25,036 nt of DNA from an uncultured Eubacteriales bacterium (GTDB taxonomy: Bacteria; Bacillota; Clostridia; Peptostreptococcales; Anaerovoracaceae): assembly GCA_900542245.1 (NCBI GenBank), contig UQMQ01000014.1:1-25036 (forward strand), written 5' to 3'. A program made the translations under genes and the position numbers. Below, piece after piece: positions 1 through 9,787 of this stretch. Within the stretch, counting starts at the first letter, position 1; each line of letters starts with the position of its first letter. The notes below the pieces were generated by a model that was given only the letters and a program-made list of their open reading frames with translations, searched no databases and was not told the DNA's origin.

Positions 1-22
1 GATCGAAGGAAACCATACTTTC

Positions 23-41
23 GGAAAGTAGAGACGTTGCC
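23..41 (+). other. Inverted copy of the 5S rRNA 3' end (possible end of a second, convergent 5S gene)
   Basis: Seen: GGAAAGTAGAGACGTTGCC on the plus strand matches the 3' end of the 5S gene on the opposite strand (GGAAAGTAGGACGTTGCC) apart from one inserted base. A small palindrome (TACTTTC/GAAAGTA) overlaps its start. The window edge hides what lies to the left. It could be the 3' end of a divergent convergent 5S gene, a decayed 5S fragment, or chance similarity; the sequence upstream of it does not match the 5S gene in this window. Confidence 0.3.
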
Positions 42-44
42 AAA

Positions 45-76
45 ATGAAAAAAGACAGCATGACTGCTATCTTTCC
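45..76 (-). terminator. Rho-independent terminator of the rRNA operon
   Basis: On the minus strand AAAGATAGCA pairs with TGCTGTCTTT (10 bp including one G-U) around the loop GTCA, followed by a T-rich run. It starts about 35 nt past the 5S 3' end, where the operon should end. The plus-strand reading lacks a comparable T tract, so it mainly acts on the minus strand. Confidence 0.8.
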
Positions 77-109
77 TCTGTATTGTAAAAATATTTTGCA
101 AAACAAAAA

Positions 110-224
110 CCGGCAACGTCCTACTTTCCCAGGCAGCTTCCCACCAAGTATCATCGGCGCTAAGGAGCTTAACTACTGTGTTCGAGATGGGAACAGGTGT
201 GACCTCCTCGCTATTGTCACCGGA
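110..224 (-). rRNA. rrf: 5S ribosomal RNA
   Basis: Recognised from the universal 5S segments on the minus strand: CCCATCTCGAACACAG, GTTAAGCTCC and the closing GGGAAAGTAGGACGTTGCC. The 5' CCGGTGAC pairs with the 3' GTTGCCGG as helix I, which sets the ends to within 1-2 nt and gives the usual length of about 115 nt. It is the last gene of the 16S-tRNA-23S-5S operon, about 310 nt downstream of 23S, a spacer lengthened by two copies of the spacer repeat. Confidence 0.95.
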
Positions 225-228
225 TTTT

Positions 229-351
229 CTGCTTGTGGATTTTCCATCTGACTGTGTTGCTGCTCGCATCCTGCGGTGCTCATGTACCTTTGTACACTCC
301 GCTCCTCGGTACTCGCGCGCCTTGTCAGCTGCAAAATCTCCTGCGCAGTTT
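229..351 (-). repeat. rRNA-spacer repeat, copy 1 (23S-5S spacer)
   Basis: This is the first of seven roughly 120-bp units shared by the rRNA spacers and leader. The plus strand begins with TGCTTGT, has a core hairpin TGTAC-CTTT-GTACA at 283-296, then CTCCGCTCCTCG, CGCGCGCCTTG and a closing AAAATCTCCTGCGCA. Its stem carries two base pairs different from copies 2-6 but still pairs. It is directly adjacent to copy 2, with a period of about 123 bp. Confidence 0.8.
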
Positions 352-472
352 CTTGCTTGTTAAATTCACCTATCACTGCGTTGCTACTCGTTCTCTGCGG
401 TACTCACATACTTTAGTATGTTCCGTTCCTCGAAACTCGTGCGCCTTGTGCTATGCGAATTTTCCTTCGCAA
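352..472 (-). repeat. rRNA-spacer repeat, copy 2 (23S-5S spacer)
   Basis: Second unit, with core hairpin ACATAC-TTTA-GTATGT at 406-421 preceded by GCGGTACTC and followed by TCCGTTCCTCG and GCGCCTTG. It lies between copy 1 and the 3' arm of the 23S processing stem. Confidence 0.85.
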
Positions 473-485
473 TCTTTCATATTTT

Positions 486-518
486 GTACCCTGAAAACTA
501 AATAAAAGTATCAAATTG
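486..518 (-). other. 23S processing stem, 3' arm
   Basis: This segment is the near-perfect reverse complement of 3899-3930: about 30 nt pair, with a few mismatches and one bulge. In the precursor transcript the two arms would form the long stem that brackets 23S, which RNase III-type enzymes usually cut. This arm starts only about 15 nt past the mature 23S 3' end. Confidence 0.75.
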
Positions 519-532
519 GTCCGTAAACCATT

Positions 533-3422
<2,890 letters not shown>

Positions 3423-3423
3423 T

Positions 3424-3544
3424 CTTGCTTGTCTTTTCTCTTTTCTGCTTTGTTGCTCTCAGTCGCTGCGGTACTCACATACGTTAGTATGCTCCGTTCC
3501 TCGCTCCTTCGGCGCCTTGCATAAAAGCGAAAATCCTGCGCAAA
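3424..3544 (-). repeat. rRNA-spacer repeat, copy 3 (tRNA-23S spacer)
   Basis: The unit begins at a CTTGCTTGTCTTTT-like sequence and has core hairpin CATAC-GTTA-GTATG at 3478-3491, with GCGGTACTCA before it and CTCCGTTCCTCG after it. It ends with AAAATCCTGCGCA. It starts at the mature 23S 5' end and is in tandem with copy 4 (period about 120 bp). Confidence 0.85.
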
Positions 3545-3662
3545 TTGCTTGTCTTTTGCTCGCTTCACTGTGTTGCTGCTCGTTCGTTTGTCGGTTACAT
3601 ACCTAAGTATGCGCCCTCCGCACTTCCTCGCGCGCCTTGCGAATCAAGCAAAATCCTGCGCA
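3545..3662 (-). repeat. rRNA-spacer repeat, copy 4 (tRNA-23S spacer)
   Basis: Tandem neighbour of copy 3. It has core hairpin CATAC-CTAA-GTATG at 3598-3611 and the shared ends TTGCTTGTCTTTTGCTC and CAAAATCCTGCGCAA. The flanks of the core are more diverged than in copies 2, 3 and 5 (CGGTTACATAC, GCGCCCTCC). Confidence 0.8.
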
Positions 3663-3898
3663 ATCTTCATTGTCGCATTCTTTTCAAGACAAACTCTTTT
3701 CAAATACCCACACTAGCGTTATGTGTGGGATTTCTTTACTACTGTTTTACTCGTAGTGAAAATTTTCTGGTTTCTCGGTTTAACATTGAAATTGTATCCT
3801 TACTCTCCATTTTCATGAATTTCAGAACCCACAAAATTTTGAAAAAACACTCTTGTGATTTATCTCGATTTCGTTTTCGTTGTTAACTTGCTTATACA
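3663..3898 (-). other. Rest of the tRNA-23S spacer, with two small hairpins
   Basis: AT-rich transcribed spacer with no gene. A 7-bp perfect hairpin CCCACAC/GTGTGGG lies at 3707-3729 and a weaker one (ACTAC/GTAGT) near 3737-3757. Neither is followed by a T tract on the transcribed strand, so they are not terminators; they may be part of pre-rRNA structure. Confidence 0.45.
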
Positions 3899-3930
3899 CA
3901 ATTTGATACTTTATTCAGTTTTCAAGGTAC
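3899..3930 (-). other. 23S processing stem, 5' arm
   Basis: Reverse-complementary to 486-518 (CAATTTGATACTTT and CAGTTTTCA blocks). It lies 25 nt past the tRNA-Ala 3' end, the usual place for the start of a 23S stalk. However, it is about 480 nt from the mature 23S 5' end, because copies 3 and 4 of the spacer repeat and other spacer sequence come between. Confidence 0.75.
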
Positions 3931-3955
3931 ATACTTGAGTCTTCTGCAAGACTCG

Positions 3956-4031
3956 TGGTGGAGAATAAGGGGTTCGAACCCTTGACCCCCTGCGTGCAAG
4001 GCAGGTGCTCTCCCAGCTGAGCTAATTCCCC
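3956..4031 (-). tRNA. tRNA-Ala (anticodon UGC)
   Basis: A 76-nt cloverleaf with encoded CCA. The acceptor stem GGGGAAT/ATTCTCC contains the G3-U70 wobble that marks alanine tRNAs. The D arm is AGCTC..GAGC, the anticodon stem CCTGC/GCAGG holds TGC, and the T arm reads GGTTCGAACCC. It is the only tRNA in the 16S-23S spacer, a common arrangement; many relatives carry tRNA-Ile as well. It is co-transcribed with the rRNAs and freed by RNase P at its 5' end. Confidence 0.98.
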
Positions 4032-4034
4032 ATA

Positions 4035-4152
4035 TGCTTGTCTTTTTACGAACCTACTGCGTTACTGCTCGTTCTCTGCGGTACTCACATACATCAGTAT
4101 GTTCCGTTCCTCGAAACTCGCGTGCCTTGTATCTTCGCAAAAATCCTGCGCA
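4035..4152 (-). repeat. rRNA-spacer repeat, copy 5 (16S-tRNA spacer)
   Basis: Single unit between tRNA-Ala and the 16S 3' stem arm. It has core hairpin ACATAC-ATCA-GTATGT at 4087-4102 and the usual shared ends (TGCTTGTCTTTT and AAAATCCTGCGCA). The middle is almost identical to copy 2. Confidence 0.85.
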
Positions 4153-4172
4153 TTTTTTGCGCATGCTTTTTT

Positions 4173-4197
4173 AAAAATTCATAGTGCAGAAACTTAA
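4173..4197 (-). other. 16S processing stem, 3' arm
   Basis: Complementary to the leader segment around 6144-6168. Of the 19 nt at 4173-4191, 17 form Watson-Crick pairs, one forms G-U and one mismatches; a few more pairs extend toward 16S. It starts about 10-30 nt past the 16S 3' end, as expected for the stalk cut during 16S maturation. Confidence 0.7.
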
Positions 4198-4205
4198 GTC
4201 TCCTT

Positions 4206-5724
<1,519 letters not shown>

Positions 5725-5734
5725 ATGGTATCTT

Positions 5735-5850
5735 ACTTGTCTTTTGACTCACCTGCTTTGTTGCTGCTCCTTCTTTCGGTACTCACATACCTTAGTATGC
5801 TCCGTTCCTCATCAGTCGCGCGCCTTGCATCTGAGCCAAAATCCTGCGTA
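5735..5850 (-). repeat. rRNA-spacer repeat, copy 6 (16S leader)
   Basis: Unit in the 16S leader just upstream of the mature 5' end. It has core hairpin CATAC-CTTA-GTATG at 5786-5799, CGGTACTCA before it, CTCCGTTCCTC after it, and closing AAAATCCTGCGTA. Confidence 0.8.
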
Positions 5851-6011
5851 AACAGGTTTGACAAGTTAAAATCTGTTTGATTTCTTCTCTCAAGACAAAC
5901 GTCTTTGCGTTTGCTAATTCGTTTTGAATTATTGTCTTTTTTAAGAAATTGTCGAGAAACTTTCCGCTAATTCGTTCGTTATTCACTTACCAATTCGCTG
6001 ATTGTTTCAAA
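5851..6011 (-). other. 16S leader between repeat copies 6 and 7
   Basis: AT-rich transcribed leader with no gene. The phrase TCAAGACAAAC at 5890-5900 also occurs in the tRNA-23S spacer at 3684-3694, so some leader and spacer sequence beyond the repeat units is shared. No convincing antitermination boxA could be pointed to. Confidence 0.4.
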
Positions 6012-6128
6012 TGCTTGTCAATTTTCCGCTATGCTTTGTCGCTTTCGGTCGAATCGGTACTCATGTACAAAAGTACACTCCGTTCCGTTCTCCCTCGGCT
6101 TCGCGCCTATCGAAAAATTTACTTCGCA
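6012..6128 (-). repeat. rRNA-spacer repeat, copy 7 (diverged, 16S leader)
   Basis: The most diverged unit. It begins TGCTTGTC and has core hairpin TGTAC-AAAA-GTACA at 6064-6077, with ATCGGTACTCA before it and CTCCGTTCCG after it. The stem is of the copy 1 type, with both strands changed so that pairing is kept. Confidence 0.65.
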
Positions 6129-6143
6129 TTAAAATTTATTTGA

Positions 6144-6168
6144 CTAAATTTCTACACTATGAAATTTT
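6144..6168 (-). other. 16S processing stem, 5' arm
   Basis: Pairs with 4173-4197 in the transcript. It lies only about 30 nt inside the transcript made from the nearest promoter, and about 425 nt upstream of mature 16S, with repeat copies 6 and 7 in between. Confidence 0.7.
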
Positions 6169-6204
6169 CAAGGTTCAGGTTCGACGTGGTGTCGAACATT
6201 TAAC

Positions 6205-6233
6205 ATCTTAACACTTTTCTTTGTTTTTGTCAA
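6205..6233 (-). promoter_or_regulatory. rRNA operon promoter P1 (sigma-A type)
   Basis: On the minus strand TTGACA (6228-6233) and TAAGAT (6205-6210) are separated by exactly 17 bp. It is the promoter nearest to 16S and gives a leader of about 475 nt. The surrounding DNA is A/T-rich, as for strong rRNA promoters. Confidence 0.75.
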
Positions 6234-6314
6234 GCACTTTTTTCACTTTTCAAAATCTTTTTCAAAGCGTTATTCAGTTTTGTATTGCTTTCGGTTATCT
6301 CCGACAGCTTGATT

Positions 6315-6343
6315 ATCTTACCATTTTTCAGGTAATCTGTCAA
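6315..6343 (-). promoter_or_regulatory. rRNA operon promoter P2 (sigma-A type)
   Basis: TTGACA (6338-6343), 17 bp, TAAGAT (6315-6320) on the minus strand. Both boxes are identical to P1, 110 bp further upstream. Confidence 0.75.
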
Positions 6344-6444
6344 GACTTTTTTCAAACTTTTTTCGAAGTTTTTCGCGCTCACTTCCGTGCCGATTCGCTT
6401 CGTTTTTTCGTTGCGTTTTGTCGTCGTTTTCCGACAGTTTATCT

Positions 6445-6473
6445 ATATTATCATCATTTTACGCTTCTGTCAA
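6445..6473 (-). promoter_or_regulatory. rRNA operon promoter P3 (sigma-A type)
   Basis: TTGACA (6468-6473), 17 bp, TAATAT (6445-6450) on the minus strand, 130 bp upstream of P2. It lies about 75 bp past the stop of the upstream transporter gene. I see no rho-independent terminator between that gene and this promoter. Confidence 0.7.
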
Positions 6474-6547
6474 TAGTCTTTTTATATTTTTTTCACTTTT
6501 CTTTTCTTTCTGCTTGACCGCAGTGCGCACTTGGCTTGCCGCTTGCC

Positions 6548-7720
6548 TCAGTAGACCCTGTTTTCTCCTGCTTTCTCCAGTCCAAATAATAGATATAGGA
6601 CGCACGCAATCCCGTTCCAAAGCGCAAAGAACCAATAGCAGCCCTGCGCGCCGTACGCATCCAGCAGGATACCGCCGATCAGGCTGCACAGGATCGTACT
6701 GAAATTATTGCCGATGGCATGGAAAGTCGAAATCGCCAGTCCGGACAGGCGCGGCTCCACGATCTTGCCGAAGTATTTGATAAATTCGACCCAGATGATC
6801 CCATTCGATGCACCCTGCAGGAAAAAGGTCGCCAGCAGTACCCGGTAACTCGGTCCCAGGGCATAGAAAGCAAAGCGCAGCATGCACAGCACAACCGCAG
6901 CAAATGTCAGCTTTTCCGTCGGGATCCGGCGATTCAAAAGCGGGACCAGCAGCATGAATACCGTCTCACTCCCCGCCATCAAAAGGAACGCCAGCCCGAT
7001 GCCTGCCAGACTGCCGCCGCCGTCGCGGAACAGGTAGCCAAAATACGTGCTGTTGCCGATCGCACAGCCAAATACAAAAAAGGAGCAGAGCAAGAGCTGC
7101 ATGTACTTACGGCAATGCAGCAGCTCCCGGACAGACGTCTTGCCCTCACCCCCAGTCCTCCTGTAATGCGGCGGCTCAGCCTCACGCAGGATCACGACCG
7201 CCGCCAGCACAAAGGCTGCCGCGTAGATATAAAAAATACAGGTCAGTCCATGTACCTCCGCGTAGTTCCCTGCAGCATAGACCGAAACCGAGTAGCCGAG
7301 CGCGCCCCATGCCCGCACAATCGGGAAATTCCTGCCTCCGTCCATCATGAAGGAGTCACACAATCCATGCACCGGACCTTGGAACGCGTACATCGCGCCG
7401 TACAGCACCACATACCACCAGAACGCGGTCGTCCGCAGCGTCAGAATCGCAAACGTCGCCGATGCCAGAAACAACAGCGCGATCAGTCTCCGCTTATACG
7501 CTGTATTGGCATAACATTTTCCCCAAAAGATACCTGCGACGACAGCCGTCGCAGTTCCGGTCGAGGTCACAATGCCCACCTGCGTTCCGCTGAAGCCGAT
7601 GCCGCTCAGATACTGCCCGAGCAGCGGCGCGACCGCACCCAGCGGACAGTAGATCAAAAAATACAGCAGATAACTGCGTTTTTCTTCCTTTGCCTGTTGT
7701 AAAAATGTCTTTTTCTCCAT
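6548..7720 (-). CDS. MFS transporter (LacY/MFS_1-like family)
   Basis: A 390-residue integral membrane protein with about twelve hydrophobic segments and a charged central loop (around EPPHYRRTGGEGKTSVRE) dividing two six-helix halves. This is the layout of major facilitator transporters. The overall look is of the MFS_1-like group with sugar and 3-phenylpropionate permeases; the substrate cannot be told. I chose the ATG at 7720 because an AAGGAG sits 8 nt upstream. The frame stays open to 7834, but the extra 38 residues are proline- and basic-rich, and a promoter lies inside that stretch. It is monocistronic, divergent from the DUF421 gene and upstream of the rRNA promoters. No terminator is visible after it, so transcription could run into the rRNA operon. 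Confidence 0.85.
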   Translation of the reverse strand: MEKKTFLQQAKEEKRSYLLYFLIYCPLGAVAPLLGQYLSGIGFSGTQVGIVTSTGTATAVVAGIFWGKCYANTAYKRRLIALLFLASATFAILTLRTTAFWWYVVLYGAMYAFQGPVHGLCDSFMMDGGRNFPIVRAWGALGYSVSVYAAGNYAEVHGLTCIFYIYAAAFVLAAVVILREAEPPHYRRTGGEGKTSVRELLHCRKYMQLLLCSFFVFGCAIGNSTYFGYLFRDGGGSLAGIGLAFLLMAGSETVFMLLVPLLNRRIPTEKLTFAAVVLCMLRFAFYALGPSYRVLLATFFLQGASNGIIWVEFIKYFGKIVEPRLSGLAISTFHAIGNNFSTILCSLIGGILLDAYGAQGCYWFFALWNGIACVLYLLFGLEKAGENRVY

Positions 7721-7743
7721 GGTTTGCACTCCTTCAAGTCTAA

Positions 7744-7772
7744 AGTATAACAAATCACGCGCCTGCACACAA
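7744..7772 (-). promoter_or_regulatory. Promoter of the MFS transporter gene (extended -10)
   Basis: The minus strand has TGTTATACT, an extended -10 whose hexamer is at 7744-7749, with a weak -35 (TTGTGT) 17 bp upstream. The predicted start leaves a leader of about 17 nt containing the AAGGAG. A possible plus-strand promoter (TTGCAC 7724-7729, 16 bp, TATAAC 7746-7751) for the DUF421 gene overlaps it and is less certain. Confidence 0.5.
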
Positions 7773-7846
7773 TAAGCGGGAGAAAATATTTTGGGCGGAG
7801 GCTGCGCGGCGCGTCGTTTCTGCTTGAAATACAAGGAGGTAATACT

Positions 7847-8554
7847 TTGTTAATTGTCGCGATTCGTACCTTTATCCTATATACAGCCGTTTTGTTCGCA
7901 GTCAGACTCATGGGGAAATCCGAGCTTTCCAAGATGTCTCCGTTTCAAATGGTCGTGCTGTTCATGATCGCGGAGCTGGCAGCCATTCCAATCGATTCCA
8001 CCTCGGCCTCGCTGATCAACGGTGTAATGGCGATTTTTACATTGATGTTCCTGCAGATCGCCATTTCTTTTCTGGCGACCAAGTGCGAGTGGTTCAAGGG
8101 TCTGGTCACCGATAAACCGAGCGTTCTGATTGAAAAAGGGAAATTAAACGAAAACGAACTGAAACGCCTGCGCATCACCAGCACCGACCTGATGGAGCAG
8201 CTGCGTCTGGCAAACTGCCCTTCCCTCTCCGATGTGCAATACGCCATCATGGAGTCCAACGGCCAGCTAACTGTCATTCCGAAAGCAGAGAACAAGCCGC
8301 TCGCGCCCAAAGACATGCAGCTCGCGGTCAGCGAAGGCGCCCTGCCGATGCTGATCATATCGGACGGGAAACTCTATGAGAAAAATCTGCATGCCTTAGG
8401 CATCAATAAGAACGCGTTGGACGCCAAGCTGCAGAACGCAAGTCTTTCCGACTATCGGAAGATCTTCCTCGCGTTTTACGACGAAAACAAGCAGATCCAT
8501 GTTTATTTGCACAACGAGCGAACCTCTCCGTTCGCGGCGGAGGTGATCCTATGA
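7847..8554 (+). CDS. DUF421 membrane protein (YetF/YcaP-like)
   Basis: 235 residues. The first about 80 residues hold three hydrophobic segments, including the family-typical RTFILYTAVLFAVRLMGKSE and SPFQMVVLFMIAE. The rest is a soluble domain with the family phrase KPSVLIEKGKLNENELKRL. Such proteins are membrane-anchored; members of the YetF group have been linked to spore and membrane physiology in bacilli, but the molecular role is not settled. The start is a TTG, chosen because a perfect GGAGG lies 7 nt upstream and the membrane segment begins at once. Its stop overlaps the start of the DUF4363 gene (ATGA), implying translational coupling and a joint function. Confidence 0.9.
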   Translation: MLIVAIRTFILYTAVLFAVRLMGKSELSKMSPFQMVVLFMIAELAAIPIDSTSASLINGVMAIFTLMFLQIAISFLATKCEWFKGLVTDKPSVLIEKGKLNENELKRLRITSTDLMEQLRLANCPSLSDVQYAIMESNGQLTVIPKAENKPLAPKDMQLAVSEGALPMLIISDGKLYEKNLHALGINKNALDAKLQNASLSDYRKIFLAFYDENKQIHVYLHNERTSPFAAEVIL

Positions 8555-8934
8555 AAGACCTGATCGTATCCATCTGCGCGGTCGCCGTCCTGATCGGCGG
8601 CTGGCTGATCTTTGCGCACGCCTCGCAAGCCCAGATTGATGATTTGAATGACCGCATCCGCGAGGAGATCATTCCGGCTGTCGAAAGTGCGCAGTGGGAC
8701 GAGGCTTACAAAAAAGTACAGGTACTCAGCGATGACTGGCATGCGTATAAGAAAACTGCGATCTTCTTTTTAGATACGCAAACCATCAACGACATCGACT
8801 ACGCCATGGCCAAATCCGTCAAATATGTCAAGGCAGAAGATGTTTCCAATGCCTCCGGCGAATTATTCGCCATGGTCGAGCAGCTGACCTTTCTTTGCTC
8901 TAATGACGAAGTCAACTGGGGAAATGTATTCTAA
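8551..8934 (+). CDS. DUF4363 family protein
   Basis: 127 residues with an N-terminal membrane anchor or uncleaved signal (residues about 4-22, IVSICAVAVLIGGWLIFAH). A mostly helical extracytoplasmic part follows, with a conserved-looking WxxAYKKVQxLSDDWxxYK stretch. This matches small DUF4363 proteins, which often follow a DUF421 gene in Clostridia. Its ATG overlaps the DUF421 stop by 4 nt, so the two are probably made together and may form one membrane assembly. No enzymatic motif is visible. Transcription likely ends at the hairpin at 9118-9147. Confidence 0.85.
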   Translation: MKDLIVSICAVAVLIGGWLIFAHASQAQIDDLNDRIREEIIPAVESAQWDEAYKKVQVLSDDWHAYKKTAIFFLDTQTINDIDYAMAKSVKYVKAEDVSNASGELFAMVEQLTFLCSNDEVNWGNVF

Positions 8935-9117
8935 GCGCAGTCTTTCCTTTCGCCGTTATTCCGAAAAGCTCGCCGCGCGATATTTCTACAAAGAGACAAA
9001 AGTGCGCATAACGAAATCTGAAATTTCTATGCGCACATGCCGCTCACCCATGAGCGCCGCTTCGCAAGGTGCTTTCGCCGCTATTCCGGAAATATCGCTA
9101 TGCAATATTCCTATATA
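8935..9117. repeat. Intergenic hairpin repeat, copy 1, flanked by a duplicated segment
   Basis: A 9-bp perfect stem GTGCGCATA/TATGCGCAC (9002-9010, 9028-9036) encloses an inner GAAAT/ATTTC stem. A second hairpin CGCTCA-CCCA-TGAGCG lies at 9041-9056. About 56 of 60 bases around the first hairpin recur at 24977-25036. On both sides lie related copies of one segment (TTTCGCCGTTATTCCG at 8948-8963, TTTCGCCGCTATTCCG at 9073-9088). It does not look protein-coding and lies between the convergent DUF4363 and rqcP genes. Confidence 0.7.
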
Positions 9118-9147
9118 GTAAAAAAGACCGTTTCCGGTCTTTTTTAC
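9118..9147. terminator. Bidirectional terminator between DUF4363 and rqcP
   Basis: A 13-bp stem GTAAAAAAGACCG/CGGTCTTTTTTAC with loop TTTC. It has T-rich ends on both strands, so it can serve both converging genes. It overlaps the stop codon of rqcP. Confidence 0.85.
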
Positions 9148-9386
9148 TGAATTATTTCATACATTTTGGTTGCGGCTTCTTTCTTACAAGATTCGGTAAG
9201 TTCCAAAACCCTCGCTGATACGCTACTGTTGCCGAAAGCAATATGGATGATGTCACCCACCTTGACTTCGGTGCCGGCTTTCGCTGGTTTCCCGTTGACC
9301 GAGAAACGCCCCTGATCACAAGCGTCTTTGGCTATAGTCTGCCGCTTAATCAGTCTTGAATTTTTTAAAAACTTGTCGATTCTCAT
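9144..9386 (-). CDS. rqcP: RqcP-like S4-domain protein (YabO)
   Basis: 80 residues, nearly all an S4 RNA-binding domain. MRIDKFLKNSRLIKRQT, DQGRFSVNGKPAKAG and VGDIIHI closely match B. subtilis YabO/RqcP. That protein binds the 50S subunit with P-site tRNA and works with RqcH in alanine tailing of stalled nascent chains. Length and position after the mazG gene fit the family; here hup lies between them. An AAAGG lies about 6 nt before the ATG. A terminator-like hairpin separates it from hup, so it may have reduced or separate expression. It could in principle be another small S4 protein, but the synteny favours RqcP. Confidence 0.9.
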   Translation of the reverse strand: MRIDKFLKNSRLIKRQTIAKDACDQGRFSVNGKPAKAGTEVKVGDIIHIAFGNSSVSARVLELTESCKKEAATKMYEIIQ

Positions 9387-9403
9387 AAGCGCCTTTCCCT
9401 AAC

Positions 9404-9422
9404 CCTCTAATGAGCTATTAGG
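9404..9422 (-). promoter_or_regulatory. Small inverted repeat in the rqcP leader
   Basis: CTAAT-(GAGCT)-ATTAG forms a 5-bp inverted repeat (plus strand 9405-9419) between the hup terminator and the rqcP ribosome-binding site. It could be an operator or leader structure; the support is weak. Confidence 0.25.
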
Positions 9423-9433
9423 TTTGAAATGTT

Positions 9434-9457
9434 ATAAAAAAGGTAATTGCTTACCTT
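9434..9457 (-). terminator. Terminator after hup
   Basis: AAGGTAA-GCAA-TTACCTT followed by TTTTT on the minus strand, 12 nt past the hup stop. The stem is only 7 bp, so readthrough into rqcP is plausible. Confidence 0.65.
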
Positions 9458-9468
9458 AATTATCGATA

Positions 9469-9747
9469 TTATTTGTTGACAGCATCCTTTAATGCCTTGC
9501 CAGCCTTGAATACAGGAGCTTTGGATGCTTCGATCTGGATTACTTCTTCCGGCTGACGAGGGTTTCTGCCCTGTCTCGCTTTTCTTTCTCTTGTTTCGAA
9601 AGTACCGAATCCAATCAACTGTACTTTTTCACCTTTTACCAATGCATCCTCGATGCTTGCTGTCACTGCATTCAGCGCAGTTTCTGCATCCTTTTTTGTA
9701 AAATTAGCTTTTTCTGCGATTGCAGCTACTAATTCAGCCTTGTTCAT
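9469..9747 (-). CDS. hup: DNA-binding protein HU
   Basis: 92 residues, the normal HU length. It shows the N-terminal dimer helices ([22 protein letters not shown]), the [19 protein letters not shown] signature of the DNA-bending arm, and the C-terminal [14 protein letters not shown] coats and bends chromosomal DNA as a dimer. A GGAGG lies upstream of the ATG, and only 40 nt separate it from mazG, suggesting co-transcription. In several clostridial genomes hup sits between mazG and yabO, as here. Confidence 0.97.
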   Translation of the reverse strand: MNKAELVAAIAEKANFTKKDAETALNAVTASIEDALVKGEKVQLIGFGTFETRERKARQGRNPRQPEEVIQIEASKAPVFKAGKALKDAVNK

Positions 9748-9787
9748 TTAAGTTCCTCCTTCATAATGATAATCTAGAAAATCATGC

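Noticed and set aside
229..472. CRISPR-like array in the 23S-5S spacer
   Set aside because: Units are about 120 bp, adjoin without unique spacers, vary throughout, and occur dispersed at other rRNA spacers; no cas genes.
6490..6547. Terminator for the MFS gene
   Set aside because: An AGTGCGCACT palindrome is present near 6530, but no T tract follows on the minus strand; it does not look like a rho-independent terminator.
6719..7702. 327-codon frame opposite the MFS gene
   Set aside because: Highly charged, glutamine/arginine-rich shadow of a hydrophobic protein.
7721..7834. 38-residue N-terminal extension of the MFS protein
   Set aside because: It contains the promoter and ribosome-binding site for the ATG at 7720 and has no hydrophobic or conserved character.
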